From Nodosilinea sp. PGN35 (GTDB lineage Bacteria > Cyanobacteriota > Cyanobacteriia > Phormidesmidales > Phormidesmidaceae), in NCBI RefSeq assembly GCF_029109325.1, contig NZ_JAQKQJ010000018.1, positions 416,609-480,608 of the forward strand: a DNA stretch of 64,000 nucleotides, read 5' to 3'. A program made the position numbers and the translations under genes. Below the pieces are notes generated by a model. That model was not told where the DNA came from. It saw nothing but the letters and a program-made list of their open reading frames with translations, and ran no database searches. Of the stretch, positions 43,221 to 52,927 are shown in pieces. Numbering within the stretch: the stretch's first letter is position 1; every line of letters starts with the position of its first letter.

Positions 43221-44777
43221 ATGATGACCATTGGCTTTCCTAGCGCAAACCGGGGAGCCATTCTGGAGGTGTCTATGACCGGTGCCCTGCTCTCCCCTGA
43301 ACCCTCTACCGACTGGCCCGCCCTAGAGGAGGGTCTGCCTCCCCTGTCGGGGCGCGAGGCCGATATTGCGGCGGTGATGGCCAGCGATGAGCCGGTGTTT
43401 TTGCCGCGCACCAACCTGGCGCTGGCGAATATTTCAGCGGGCTTTGCGATCGCCCTGCACATGCACCAGCCCACCATCCCCGCCGGGGCCACGGGCGAGT
43501 TGGTCAACCACCTCCAGTACATGTTTGAGCACCCCTACGACGGGGACAACCACAACGCGGGCACCTTCGCCTACTGCTACGCCCGTCTGGGGGACTTCAT
43601 TCCCGAACTGGTGGCCAACGGCTGCAACCCTCGGGTCATGCTCGACTACTCGGGCACCCTGCTGTGGGGTCTGCAACAGATGGATCGGCACGACATTCTG
43701 GCCAAGCTGCGCCGCCTGGCCTGCGACCCCGCCTACCAGCCCTACGTTGAGTGGCTAGGCACCTGCTGGGGCCACGCGGTGGTGCCCTCGACCCCGGTGC
43801 CCGACCTGAAGCTGCACATTCGCGCCTGGCAGCACCACTTTGCCGCCCTGTTTGGCCCTGAGGCGCTGAGCCGGGTGCGGGGCTTTTCGCCGCCGGAGAT
43901 GCACCTGCCCAACCACCCCGACGTGCTCTACGCCTTTGTCAAAACCCTCAAAGACTGCGGCTACCGCTGGCTGCTGGTGCAAGAGCACACGGTAGAATCC
44001 CTCGATGGCCACGGCCTATCGCAGCCCCACCTGCCCCACCGGTTGGTGGCCCGCAACAGCCAGGGCGAGGTGGTCGAAATCGTGGCGCTGGTCAAAACCC
44101 AGGGCTCTGACACCAAGCTGGTGGGCCAAATGCAGCCCTACTGGGAGGCCAAAACCCTGGGCCAGGTCTCCCTGGGCAGCGCCACCGTGCCGCCCCTAGT
44201 CAGCCAGATCAGCGATGGCGAAAACGGCGGCGTGATGATGAATGAATTCCCCAGCGCCTTTATGCGGTCGTGGTACGAAATGCGCGACAGCGGCGGCGGC
44301 CGCCGGGGCGTGGTGGGCTTTAACGGCACCGAATATCTGGAGCTGCTGGCGGCGGCGGGGTGCGGCCCCGAGAGCTTCCCCACCTGCCAGGCGGTGGGAC
44401 AATCTCGGCTGTGGGCGGCCCTGGGAGAGGCTACAGGGCCAGAGGCGGTGGCGGCGGCGATCGCCACCCTGCGCGCCGAAGACGGCAGCTTCTCCATGGA
44501 AGGTGGCTCCTGGACGGGCGATCGCAGCTGGGTAGTGGGCTACGACAACGTGCTCGACCCCATGCAGCGGCTTTCCGCCCAGTTTCACCAAACTATGGCC
44601 CGTCAGAGCGAGCGGGGCGAGACCCTAGAGCGCCAGTACCGCTACCGCAACGCCTTAATCCACAGCCTGCTGCTGCAAACCAGCTGCTTTCGCTACTGGG
44701 GTCAGGGTACCTGGACAAACTATGCCGAAGAACTCTACCGCCGGGGGCAGGCCATTTTGGCCCACGATTTCGCCTAG
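43221..44777 (+). CDS. Glycoside hydrolase family 57-type protein
   Basis: A 518-residue protein; ATG 43275 is an alternative start. ALHMHQPTIP at 78-87, MFEHPYDGDNHNAGTFAYCY, EWLGTCWGHAVVPSTPVPDL, FSPPEMHLPNHPDVLYAF and VGYDNVLDPMQRL fit the GH57 fold, with a catalytic Glu presumably in the PPEMHL segment. Acts on alpha-glucans or small glucosides. It precedes a GT81-like glycosyltransferase, 211 bases apart. Confidence 0.8.
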   Translation: MMTIGFPSANRGAILEVSMTGALLSPEPSTDWPALEEGLPPLSGREADIAAVMASDEPVFLPRTNLALANISAGFAIALHMHQPTIPAGATGELVNHLQYMFEHPYDGDNHNAGTFAYCYARLGDFIPELVANGCNPRVMLDYSGTLLWGLQQMDRHDILAKLRRLACDPAYQPYVEWLGTCWGHAVVPSTPVPDLKLHIRAWQHHFAALFGPEALSRVRGFSPPEMHLPNHPDVLYAFVKTLKDCGYRWLLVQEHTVESLDGHGLSQPHLPHRLVARNSQGEVVEIVALVKTQGSDTKLVGQMQPYWEAKTLGQVSLGSATVPPLVSQISDGENGGVMMNEFPSAFMRSWYEMRDSGGGRRGVVGFNGTEYLELLAAAGCGPESFPTCQAVGQSRLWAALGEATGPEAVAAAIATLRAEDGSFSMEGGSWTGDRSWVVGYDNVLDPMQRLSAQFHQTMARQSERGETLERQYRYRNALIHSLLLQTSCFRYWGQGTWTNYAEELYRRGQAILAHDFA

Positions 44778-44988
44778 ATTGCAATCCTTGGCTGTAGGTG
44801 GTCGGGGGCTGTAGCTGGTGGGTTAAGACATCTCCCCTCAAAACGTTTGCACGTGCAAAGGTTGCTGGCTGCCCCCACCCAGCTGACGATAGGTGTACCA
44901 CCGTGCAGGCCATCGAGTAGTGATTCAGACATCTGCGATGGCCACTTATCCCTATGATGAAATCTAGCATTTTAGGGATATCCAGGGT
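44778..44988. other. Intergenic region with a palindrome
   Basis: No gene. It carries the palindrome listed separately and probably the promoter of the following glycosyltransferase. Confidence 0.5.
44842..44863. promoter_or_regulatory. 22-bp near-perfect palindrome, operator candidate
   Basis: TTTGCACGTGCAAA (44846-44859) is a perfect 14-bp palindrome, extended by AAC-x and x-GTT on both sides. It lies 126-147 bases upstream of the glycosyltransferase ATG. LacI-type symmetry; the regulator is unknown. Confidence 0.5.
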
Positions 44989-46245
44989 ATGGACTACAAG
45001 CAAGAGCTGATTACCACCATCCACGATCTAAATTATCAGTCCGATCGCCTGGAACAACGCCTCACCGAACTCAGCCAAACCAATCCCACCGCCGTACTGA
45101 TTCCGTCGCTGTACGAAGAGCTAGAGCGCCCGGCTCTGGCCACTATTCGCGACCACCTCAGCCACTGCCCCTTCATCAACAACGTCATCATTTGCCTCTA
45201 CGCCGATACCTTTGAGCAGTATTGCCACGCCGTGCAGTTTTTTGAGCCCCTGCCCCAGCCCACCTTCGTGCTGTGGGAAAATGGCCCTGGCATTACCGGC
45301 ATCTTGCAAACCCTCAAAGACAAAGGGCTAGACCTGCTGCGGTTTAAGGGCAAGGGTCGGGCCGTCTGGCTGGGACTGGGGGTCTGTTCTCTCCATGCGG
45401 CGGCGATTGCCCTCCACGACGCCGACATCGTCACCTACGATCGCGCCTACCCCCTCAAGCTGCTGTACCCACTGCTGGAGCAAGACTTTGGCATCGCCTT
45501 CAGCAAAGCCTACTACGCTCGCATCGGCGGTACCCCTTGCAGCATGCACGGCCGGGTCACGCGGCTGTTTGTCACGCCGCTGATTACCTCCCTGATGGAG
45601 CTGTTTGGCTACCGCGACTACCTGCGCTACCTCGACGCCTACCGCTACCCCCTCTCCGGCGAGTTTGCCCTCTCCGCTGACCTGGCCCTCACCACCCGCA
45701 TTCCCGGCAACTGGGGCTTAGAAGTGGGGCTACTGGCCGAGGTTTACCGCAACGTGGCCCTCAAGCGCATCGCCCAGATCGACCTGGGCATTTTTGAGCA
45801 CAAGCACCAAACCCTGGGCACCTCGGCCAATTCAGGGCTGCAAAAAATGTGCCGCGATATTCTGCAATCGGTATTTAGAACCCTGACCGAAACCGAGCAG
45901 GTGGTGATCGGCCACGACCACATTCGCGCCCTGCGCATTAAATATCGCCGCGAAGCCCAGAATCTGGCCCGCCAGTACTTTGTCGATGCCCGCTTCAACG
46001 GCCTAGACTACGATCGCCACCAAGAAGAAATGACCATCGAAACCTTTGAGCAGGTCATTCTCGAAGCGGGCAACCAGTACCTCGAAGACCCCACCGGCAC
46101 CCAGATTCCCGACTGGACTCGTGCCCTAGCGGTCATCCCCGACCTGCGTGAGCAGCTGCTCGACGCCGTTCTCTCCGATATGGCCCAGGCGCGATCGGCA
46201 GCGGCCCCCCTGGTAGATGCTGCCCTGGCTTCGGCCCTTTGCTAA
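44989..46245 (+). CDS. GpgS-like (GT81) glycosyltransferase
   Basis: A 418-residue protein with VLIPSLYEELERPALATIRD (family opening), DADIVTYDRAYPLKLL (acidic metal-binding DxD-like), and YPLSGEFALSADLALTTRIP, the segment typical of glucosyl-3-phosphoglycerate synthases. In cyanobacteria such enzymes make glucosylglycerate. The exact product is not proven. Upstream GH57 gene suggests a sugar-glycerate context. Converges with the next gene, overlapping by four bases. Confidence 0.7.
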   Translation: MDYKQELITTIHDLNYQSDRLEQRLTELSQTNPTAVLIPSLYEELERPALATIRDHLSHCPFINNVIICLYADTFEQYCHAVQFFEPLPQPTFVLWENGPGITGILQTLKDKGLDLLRFKGKGRAVWLGLGVCSLHAAAIALHDADIVTYDRAYPLKLLYPLLEQDFGIAFSKAYYARIGGTPCSMHGRVTRLFVTPLITSLMELFGYRDYLRYLDAYRYPLSGEFALSADLALTTRIPGNWGLEVGLLAEVYRNVALKRIAQIDLGIFEHKHQTLGTSANSGLQKMCRDILQSVFRTLTETEQVVIGHDHIRALRIKYRREAQNLARQYFVDARFNGLDYDRHQEEMTIETFEQVILEAGNQYLEDPTGTQIPDWTRALAVIPDLREQLLDAVLSDMAQARSAAAPLVDAALASALC

Positions 46246-47051
46246 GCCGGTTTCCTGTGAGTCGTCGGTTTGGGCTGAGCCGCAGATCCGCCGGTACCTG
46301 TGCTGGCGGGCAGGCTGTTGCGGCTGCGCAGGGTAACATTTACCCCCTCGTTCGACTGCTCAATCACCAGCAGGGGAGTCGGCTTGGCTTTTTGATCCCA
46401 ATGCATGTAGGCAATTCGCCCTTGAATTGTGGGCTGCCAGTGGCTTTCCTCAGCATCGGGGCTCATAAAGTTTTCAATACAGTCCACCAGCTGACCAATG
46501 GTTGAAGAGGTAGCCTGAGTTGGCAGCTTCGCCAGCTTGATCTGGATGCGAAACAGCACCCGCTTCTTGGCGGTGGGCTGATCCTGGGGGGCGTACTCTA
46601 CATCAAAAATCTCGTCTACGATTCGGGGCTTACTGGCAATGCCAATCAGCCCTTCTTCGGCCTGACGAGGGCGCAGCGCCACGGAGATTTTCTGTTTAAC
46701 TTTCACCTTCAGCTGGTTCACAATGGCAGCATGAAAGTGTTCTTCATCCATGCGCATGCGCAGGTAGTCGAGGTTGAATTCTCGGGAGTGAATCAGATCG
46801 GGGTTTTGCTCCATCTTGCTGATGGTTTTGAGCGCCAGCTTGACCTTTTTTTGCAGCTCTTGGTTTTTGTAGGTCTCAAACTTAAGCTGCTTCACCAGGC
46901 GACGAGTTTGCAGATGGGAATAGACACCCAACCCTAAAAGCAACACCAGCAACCCTCCAGACGAGAGCATCCAAGGGTTTTCAAGCTGGGGCCGGTCGGC
47001 GGCGGGGGCTTGGGCAAGGGTTGAATGCACCAGAACTGTGGAAGTTTTCAT
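46242..47051 (-). CDS. Membrane-anchored hypothetical protein
   Basis: A 269-residue protein with a possible signal or stop-transfer start and a transmembrane segment about residues 29-45 (LSSGGLLVLLLGLGVY), then a coiled-coil-like part (RRLVKQLKFETYKNQELQKK) and a cytoplasmic or lumenal domain (HAAIVNQLKVKVKQKISVAL, AKKRVLFRIQIKLAKLP). Seen only in cyanobacteria as far as I recall. Function unknown. Confidence 0.65.
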   Translation of the reverse strand: MKTSTVLVHSTLAQAPAADRPQLENPWMLSSGGLLVLLLGLGVYSHLQTRRLVKQLKFETYKNQELQKKVKLALKTISKMEQNPDLIHSREFNLDYLRMRMDEEHFHAAIVNQLKVKVKQKISVALRPRQAEEGLIGIASKPRIVDEIFDVEYAPQDQPTAKKRVLFRIQIKLAKLPTQATSSTIGQLVDCIENFMSPDAEESHWQPTIQGRIAYMHWDQKAKPTPLLVIEQSNEGVNVTLRSRNSLPASTGTGGSAAQPKPTTHRKPA

Positions 47052-47266
47052 AGCTAATGTGCATTAAGGCGATTAACGATTAAGTCTATAGTTCCCCCAA
47101 CATAGCCTGGTTTCATCTGGGTATGTAAAGAATCGGCAAGAGTTCTTAGAAGCTTGGAACAAGTCTACGTAATCTCACAGAGTAATGTCACAGATCGCGT
47201 TTGTCTCTAAAAAAATACTCAGCCGACAGCCCTAGCGTTATCGGCTCCCGGTTCGAATAGGGACAA

Positions 47267-48121
47267 TTAGCTTGGCTGTTCTACAGCTTCGTCTACCGCT
47301 TGCTGAAGGTCAAAAATCAGCGGCAAGCTACTGCCTGTTCCCATAACTAGAACGCGGGGTACCTGCGCGCCCCCGCCTTTCCAGGCTTCGATCGCCTCCT
47401 TTTGCAGAACTAGCTGGCCGCCCTTGGCCTTCAGGGTTTCAGCAATCAGTCGCTGGGCCTCGGCCCGGCCCTTGGCGCGGTTAATTTCGGCCTGGGCCTC
47501 CTGCTCGGCCTCCTGGGCAATGTATACGGCTCGGCGCGCGCGCTGTTCGGCAATTTGCTTATCTTCGACGGCCTTGGCAAAATCGGTCGAGAAGGTCAGA
47601 TCGACCACGCTGGTGTCTAGCACCAAAATGCCGTACTTAGCCAAGCGCATAGTGAGGGCATCGTCGAAGTCCTGCTTGAGTTCAGCCCGCTGGGTGATGG
47701 CCTCTTCTACGGTGCGGCGGGCGGCGGCAATCTTAAATGATTCCTGGGTCTGGGGGGCCACGATTTTAGACACCAGGTTTTCGAGGGTGCCTTGGGTACG
47801 ACGAATGTTCACCACCTTGGTCGGGTCAAGGCGGAAGTTAATGGCAAACCGACCTGAGAGATCTTGCAGATCTTTGGTGGAGCTTTGGGCCGGTACCTCA
47901 AACTTCTGTACCGTTACGTCGTACACGTCAACCGTTGACACCAGGGGCGGTTTTAGGTGAATGCCTTCGAGTAGCGCCCCATCCTGAGACTTGCCCAAGA
48001 TACTCAGGACCCCGGCCTGGCCAGGGTTGACAATGACAAAACTGCTGGTTACCAGGGCCAAGACTACAATGGCGAGAAAGCTCAATACCACCGGCGGCCA
48101 GTTTAGCGTCGAAGATTTCAA
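47267..48121 (-). CDS. Prohibitin family protein (SPFH domain)
   Basis: A 284-residue protein: N-terminal membrane segment (FLAIVVLALVTSSFVIV), then NPGQAGVLSILGKSQDGALL, TVDVYDVTVQKFEVPAQSST, FAINFRLDPTKV, the coiled-coil RARRAVYIAQEAEQEAQAEI and C-terminal VPRVLVMGTGSSLPLIF. Membrane scaffold protein. Confidence 0.9.
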   Translation of the reverse strand: MKSSTLNWPPVVLSFLAIVVLALVTSSFVIVNPGQAGVLSILGKSQDGALLEGIHLKPPLVSTVDVYDVTVQKFEVPAQSSTKDLQDLSGRFAINFRLDPTKVVNIRRTQGTLENLVSKIVAPQTQESFKIAAARRTVEEAITQRAELKQDFDDALTMRLAKYGILVLDTSVVDLTFSTDFAKAVEDKQIAEQRARRAVYIAQEAEQEAQAEINRAKGRAEAQRLIAETLKAKGGQLVLQKEAIEAWKGGGAQVPRVLVMGTGSSLPLIFDLQQAVDEAVEQPS

Positions 48122-48283
48122 CAGACGTTCCCAATCGTATTTCTCCTCTACGGTATCGGCTATTGAACCGGAGCGGACGGTTCTTCAACAAGGCTTCGGA
48201 TTAGAGCCGCTGGCGGGCTGAGCGGCGAGACTCGACCCTGGCTGTGGCTCCTCGGGGCCGTCTGCAGCACTCGGCTGGTCTAG

Positions 48284-49336
48284 CTAGTCTGGCAAACCGG
48301 TGACCTGCCCCGAGCCAGCAATGACTTCGCCCACTAGGTAAGCGTCTACGCCGTGCTGGCTCAGCCAGTCAAGGGCGCGATCGCTCTCCTGGGGGGGAAC
48401 CACCAGAGCAAAGCCCAGGCCCATATTAAAGGTGTTGTAGAGAGCGGCGGCGGGTATCGACCCCGCCGCCGCTAGCCAGCGAAACACCTCAGGGACGGGC
48501 CAGCTGCCCTCGTACAGGTGAACGCTCTGATCTGGCCCCAGGCAGCGGGGCAAGTTCTCCGGCAGGCCGCCGCCGGTAATGTGGGCCATACCGTGGATGG
48601 TGAGTCCCTGCCGACGGGCCTGAAGCACCGGCTCTACATAGATGCGCGTGGGGGTGAGCAAGATCTCTGCCAGGCTTTGGTTCCCCAGGCTGGGCACGGT
48701 CTCATCCCAGCGGTAGCCGGTGCCCACAGTACCGACCCGCTGGCCCTCGGCTACCACCTTGCGCACCAGGCTAAAGCCGTTGCTGTGCAGCCCACTGCTG
48801 GCTAAACCCAGGATGCGATCGCCCACCTGCACCTGGCTGCCATCTAAAATCTGTGACTTCTCGACCACGCCAACGCAGAAGCCCGCCAGGTCGTATTCGC
48901 CCGGGCCGTAGAAGCCGGGCATTTCTGCCGTTTCGCCCCCCAGCAGAGCACAGCCAGCCTGGCGACAGCCAGCCACAATGCCCGCTACTACTTCTGCCAG
49001 CGCGGCGGGCTCGAGCTTTCCTGTAGCCAAATAGTCGAGAAAAAACAGCGGTTCAGCCCCGCTGGTGAGAATGTCGTTGACACACATGGCCACCAGGTCA
49101 ATGCCAACGGTGCTGTGGCGCTGGGTGCTCTGGGCAATTTTGAGCTTGGTGCCAACTCCATCGGTGCCTGACACCAGCACCGGCTGACGGTAGCCCGCGG
49201 GCAGTTCGCAGAGTCCGCTAAACCCCCCCAGCCCGCTGAGCACCTCTGGACGGCGGGTGCTGTCTACCAGGGTGCGAATATGTTGCACAAAGTTACGCCC
49301 TGCCTCTACATCTACGCCAGCATCCCGATAGTCCAT
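48284..49336 (-). CDS. purM: Phosphoribosylformylglycinamidine cyclo-ligase
   Basis: 350 residues. MDYRDAGVDVEAGRNFVQHI, VLVSGTDGVGTKLKIAQ, AMCVNDILTSGAEPLFFLDY, LLGGETAEMPGFY, GLASSGLHSNGFSLVRK and AHITGGGLPENLPR are all typical of PurM (AIR synthetase), step 5 of purine synthesis. Length is normal. Confidence 0.95.
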   Translation of the reverse strand: MDYRDAGVDVEAGRNFVQHIRTLVDSTRRPEVLSGLGGFSGLCELPAGYRQPVLVSGTDGVGTKLKIAQSTQRHSTVGIDLVAMCVNDILTSGAEPLFFLDYLATGKLEPAALAEVVAGIVAGCRQAGCALLGGETAEMPGFYGPGEYDLAGFCVGVVEKSQILDGSQVQVGDRILGLASSGLHSNGFSLVRKVVAEGQRVGTVGTGYRWDETVPSLGNQSLAEILLTPTRIYVEPVLQARRQGLTIHGMAHITGGGLPENLPRCLGPDQSVHLYEGSWPVPEVFRWLAAAGSIPAAALYNTFNMGLGFALVVPPQESDRALDWLSQHGVDAYLVGEVIAGSGQVTGLPD

Positions 49337-49952
49337 GGGGTCGTTTCTCCTGGGGGTCAGTTTCTTACCTTAGAAACGGGGGTGAGCTACGTCAATGGGC
49401 AGCGCCACCCGCCGCTGCGATCGCCCAGCCAGAGGGTCGTTTCTCTCAATTTTGGATCCAGAAATTGCTAAATTTTGAACAGTTTCTGCCCGCGCTGGAC
49501 AGTCATCGCTGCCCAAGCAAAGACTATTTTTCAAAAAAAGAGTTGCTCAACTCTCTCGTCAGAGTTTCGGCAACTTCATCTGTCGTTGACAAAAACCTGC
49601 CAAAACGGTGAATAGACTGATTATTCTTACATAACTTAATTGACCTTACCCATAAATAATTCCAAAGTTAGGCCAGGTGGCCTTAGAGCCAATTAGCCCA
49701 GCTACCGCAAACGATTGAGCCGATCGCGCCAGGTTATGCAGCGTTTATTTTGTGGTCAGTGGCTAAGTTCACGGGTGTATGCCCGGATTTGCAATGCCGT
49801 CTGAACGTGTTAGGTTACATTTCGTCAAAAAAACCGAAGGCCAATTTGCAACGGGTATGGGATTTAAGGCAATTCCTGTGCTGCCTGTTCTGGGTCATGT
49901 TCTGTGACCGGAATTTATCCCCTGCTCTTCCTGTTGAATTCTTTTGGTGTAA
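49337..49952. other. 616-base gene-free region between purM and rlpA
   Basis: No gene. TTGACA at 49586-49591 is followed 17 bases later by TGAATA, a weak plus-strand promoter. AT-rich stretch at 49615-49665. The right end should carry the rlpA promoter; no clear consensus. Confidence 0.4.
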
Positions 49953-50960
49953 ATGAAACATCGCGTATTGGGCGGACTGACGGTTGCCGTCGCTGTGTCC
50001 GTCTTTGGAGCACCCTTGCCAACCCAAGCCCAGGACAGCGGAGACAATACCCTCTCCCTGGAACCTGAAACTGAGCATCACGCCGATGCCCTTTCTCCCG
50101 CTCCCGCAGCGGGGTCGCTTGCGGACTCTGACCCTTCAACCTTTGAGCCTGCCGAGCCCGATTCGGCCCTACTGCTTCAGACCCCTGAGCCCACCGATGA
50201 GATTCTCGATACGGCTACGGTGTTTCCCCACGCCCTAGACGCCCGCCAGGCTGCCACAATCTACATCCGCTCGATCCCCGTGGTCACCCTGGTGGGGGGT
50301 GAACTCGAAACCTTAAGCGCCAGCCGTGGCAGCGTTGCCGTAGCTCCAGATACCCAAGAGCCTGTGCGGCGAGCCGATGCCGTTGTGGCTCGTCTGCAAG
50401 CTTTGGCGGCTGAGGGCGATGCCGACGCCATTGTGGCCCGCTGGGACAGCGGGGACGACGCTTTTGTGGTGGCCTGGGGCAGTGAGGCGTTGGTCACCCT
50501 GGATGACCAAACCATACTGCCCGATACCACTAACGACCCCGGCGAAGACGCCCTCCATATGGCCAATCGGCTGCGGCGGCTGCTAGGCGACGCACCTCCC
50601 TTGGCCCGGGTTGAAGGACTGCCTGAGCGTCCCACTCCAGACGCTCGTTTGGGAGTAGTTACCGCTACGCTCACCGGCATGGCCTCCTGGTATGGGCCTG
50701 GTTTCCACGGGCGACGCAGTGCCAGTGGCGAGGTGTTTAACCAAAACGACTTGACGGCGGCCCATCGCACCCTGCCCTTCGGTACCCGAGTGCGGGTGAC
50801 CAACGTGTCTACGGGACAGTCTGTGGTGGTACGCATCAACGATCGCGGCCCCTTCAGCCACGGTCGAGTGATCGATCTTTCGGCGGCGGCAGCCTCTAAC
50901 ATTGGCCTGAGGGCCAGTGGTGTAGGCCGCGTGCAGCTTGAGGTACTGTCGGTTGAGTAG
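49953..50960 (+). CDS. rlpA: RlpA-family septal ring lytic transglycosylase/DPBB protein
   Basis: 335 residues: signal peptide 1-26 (LGGLTVAVAVSVFGAPLPTQ-A), a middle region of unknown type (VVTLVGGELETLSASRG), and a C-terminal DPBB domain: GMASWYGPGFHGRRSASGEV, LTAAHRTLPFGTRVRVTNVS and RINDRGPFSHGRVIDLSAAA. Acts on peptidoglycan in the periplasm. A strong terminator follows. Confidence 0.9.
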   Translation: MKHRVLGGLTVAVAVSVFGAPLPTQAQDSGDNTLSLEPETEHHADALSPAPAAGSLADSDPSTFEPAEPDSALLLQTPEPTDEILDTATVFPHALDARQAATIYIRSIPVVTLVGGELETLSASRGSVAVAPDTQEPVRRADAVVARLQALAAEGDADAIVARWDSGDDAFVVAWGSEALVTLDDQTILPDTTNDPGEDALHMANRLRRLLGDAPPLARVEGLPERPTPDARLGVVTATLTGMASWYGPGFHGRRSASGEVFNQNDLTAAHRTLPFGTRVRVTNVSTGQSVVVRINDRGPFSHGRVIDLSAAAASNIGLRASGVGRVQLEVLSVE

Positions 50961-51011
50961 CTGATTTGACGTGTCTCACTGTTCGGCTGACCGCCGGAGC
51001 GGTCAGTTGTG

Positions 51012-51044
51012 CCCTCTTTACCCGACCCGGTAAAGAGGGTTTTT
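51012..51044 (+). terminator. Rho-independent terminator after rlpA
   Basis: An 11-bp stem CCCTCTTTACC/GGTAAAGAGGG (51012-51022 and 51029-51039) with a six-base loop and five T. Confidence 0.9.
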
Positions 51045-51223
51045 GCTGGTGCGCCCTGGGTTCGAAGCGATCGCGGAGCTGATGTGAAGTCATGGCAACG
51101 GCGAACCTAAGGCGATATGTTCCCGACTTTAAATCTGGTAGGGTATTACCTTTGGAGCGGGGTGGCCAGAAGTTCAGCTGTCACACAGTCTCGCGGCAAA
51201 GGGCACGCAGCAAAGGGTAAAAG

Positions 51224-52789
51224 ATGGTGCGGGTACTCAAGACGGTTGCAGGGGTAAGACGCTATTTAGCCCAGATGCGCCAGGGCCAGAGTCCAGCGGC
51301 GGTAGGGTTGGTGCCCACCATGGGCCATCTACACCGCGGTCACCTGAGTCTGATCGAACGGGCGCGGCTGGAAAACGCCGTGGTGGTGGTGAGCATTTTT
51401 GTCAATCCGCTACAGTTTGGCCCCCAGGAAGATCTGGGCCGCTACCCCCACACCCCTGAGCAAGACCTGCGTTTGTGCGATCAGGCTGGGGTCGATGGGG
51501 TGTTTATGCCGACGGCGGCCACCCTCTATGGTGTGGCCGAACCTCAGGCGGACACCATAACCCAGGTGATACCGCCGCCAGCGATGACGGCGGTGCTGTG
51601 CGGCCCCCACCGCCCCGGTCATTTTGAGGGGGTGGCTACGGTGGTGACTAAGTTGCTGAGTTTGGTAGCCCCCGATCGCGCCTATTTTGGCTACAAAGAT
51701 GCTCAGCAGTTGGCTATTCTCAAGCGTCTGGCCCGCGATCTCAATCTGCCTGGACAGATGGTGGGGTGCCCGACGGTGCGTGAGGCCAGCGGTTTGGCCC
51801 TGAGTTCGCGCAACAGCTACTTGAGCGAGGCCGAGCGGTGGCAGGCCGCTACGCTCTACCGGGGGCTGATGGCTGCCCAGCAGCGCTTTGGGGACGGTGA
51901 ACGGCTGGGCTCAGCCCTGATTGCGGCGGTGCAGGCAGAACTGGCCCAGGAGCCGGCCCTGCGCCCCCAGTACGTAGAGCTGGTGCACCCCGAAACCCTG
52001 CAACCCCTGGAGCGAATTGAGACTTTAGGGATGCTGGCGGTGGCCGCTCACCTGGGCGGGACGCGGCTGATTGACAACGTGCTGCTGCGCGATCGCCAGC
52101 CAATTGTGGCGATTGACGGCCCGGCCGGTGCTGGTAAATCGACTGTGGCCCGACAGGTAGCCCAACGACTGAATTTGCTCTACCTCGACAGCGGGGCTAT
52201 GTACCGGGCGGTGACCTGGCTGGCCCTGGAGCGGGGCCTTGATGTGCAGGATGAAGTGGCGATAGCAGAACTGGTGCAGGACTGCGACATTCATCTGGTG
52301 GCCTCGGGGGATGACCCGGCCTTTGCGGCCTACCCCAGCCGCATCTGGCTCAACGGGCAGGAGGTCACCCAGGCGATACGCAGCAGCGCCGTCACCGCCG
52401 CGGTCTCGGTGGTGTCGGCCCAGCCCACCGTGCGCCAGACGCTCCTGCAGCAGCAGCAGCAGTATGGCGTAACCGGTGGCGTGGTCATGGAAGGCCGCGA
52501 CATTGGCACCCAGGTGTTTCCCCAGGCGGAGCTGAAAATTTTTCTCACGGCCTCGGTAGATGAGCGGGCCCGCCGTCGCCAGCGTGACCTGGCGGCCCAG
52601 GCCCAACCCGCTGCCTCCCTTGAGGAGTTGGCCCAGGCCATTGGCGATCGCGATCGCCAAGACAGCAGCCGCCGAGTATCTCCCCTGCGCCAGGCCGACG
52701 ATGCGATCGTGCTGAACACCGATGGCCTCGCCATTGACGAGGTGGTGGAGAAGATCGTGCAGCTGTTTGAAGCGAGGGTACAGGGATGA
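51224..52789 (+). CDS. panC-cmk: Bifunctional pantoate-beta-alanine ligase/(d)CMP kinase
   Basis: 521 residues. The PanC half has PTMGHLHRGHLSLIERA (31-47), VSIFVNPLQFGPQEDL, GYKDAQQLAI and SSRNSYLSEAE. The Cmk half begins about residue 293 with IVAIDGPAGAGKSTVARQVA (P-loop about 298-305), LDSGAMYRA and VMEGRDIGTQVFPQAELKIF. This gene fusion is characteristic of cyanobacteria. It joins coenzyme A synthesis and pyrimidine nucleotide metabolism. Confidence 0.95.
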   Translation: MVRVLKTVAGVRRYLAQMRQGQSPAAVGLVPTMGHLHRGHLSLIERARLENAVVVVSIFVNPLQFGPQEDLGRYPHTPEQDLRLCDQAGVDGVFMPTAATLYGVAEPQADTITQVIPPPAMTAVLCGPHRPGHFEGVATVVTKLLSLVAPDRAYFGYKDAQQLAILKRLARDLNLPGQMVGCPTVREASGLALSSRNSYLSEAERWQAATLYRGLMAAQQRFGDGERLGSALIAAVQAELAQEPALRPQYVELVHPETLQPLERIETLGMLAVAAHLGGTRLIDNVLLRDRQPIVAIDGPAGAGKSTVARQVAQRLNLLYLDSGAMYRAVTWLALERGLDVQDEVAIAELVQDCDIHLVASGDDPAFAAYPSRIWLNGQEVTQAIRSSAVTAAVSVVSAQPTVRQTLLQQQQQYGVTGGVVMEGRDIGTQVFPQAELKIFLTASVDERARRRQRDLAAQAQPAASLEELAQAIGDRDRQDSSRRVSPLRQADDAIVLNTDGLAIDEVVEKIVQLFEARVQG

Positions 52790-52837
52790 GGGAGTGGAAA
52801 CGGTGGGGAAGCTGGAGGAATGAAGCGCGAATCAAGG

Positions 52838-52882
52838 CAAAATTCAAAATTGAGAATTCAAAACTTTGAACTTTGAATTTTG
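52838..52882. repeat. AT-rich inverted repeat between panC-cmk and aroE
   Basis: CAAAATTCAAA (52838-52848) and TTTGAATTTTG (52872-52882) are exact inverted copies. TTCAAA and TTTGAA repeat inside. Resembles short repeats common between cyanobacterial genes. Confidence 0.6.
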
Positions 52883-52927
52883 AACTCGACACCCCCTACC
52901 CCTTCACCCACACCCCCTACACCCCCC

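Noticed and set aside
47240..47262. CCCGGTTCGAATAGGG looks like a tRNA T-arm
   Set aside because: No acceptor stem, anticodon arm or D-arm can be placed upstream.
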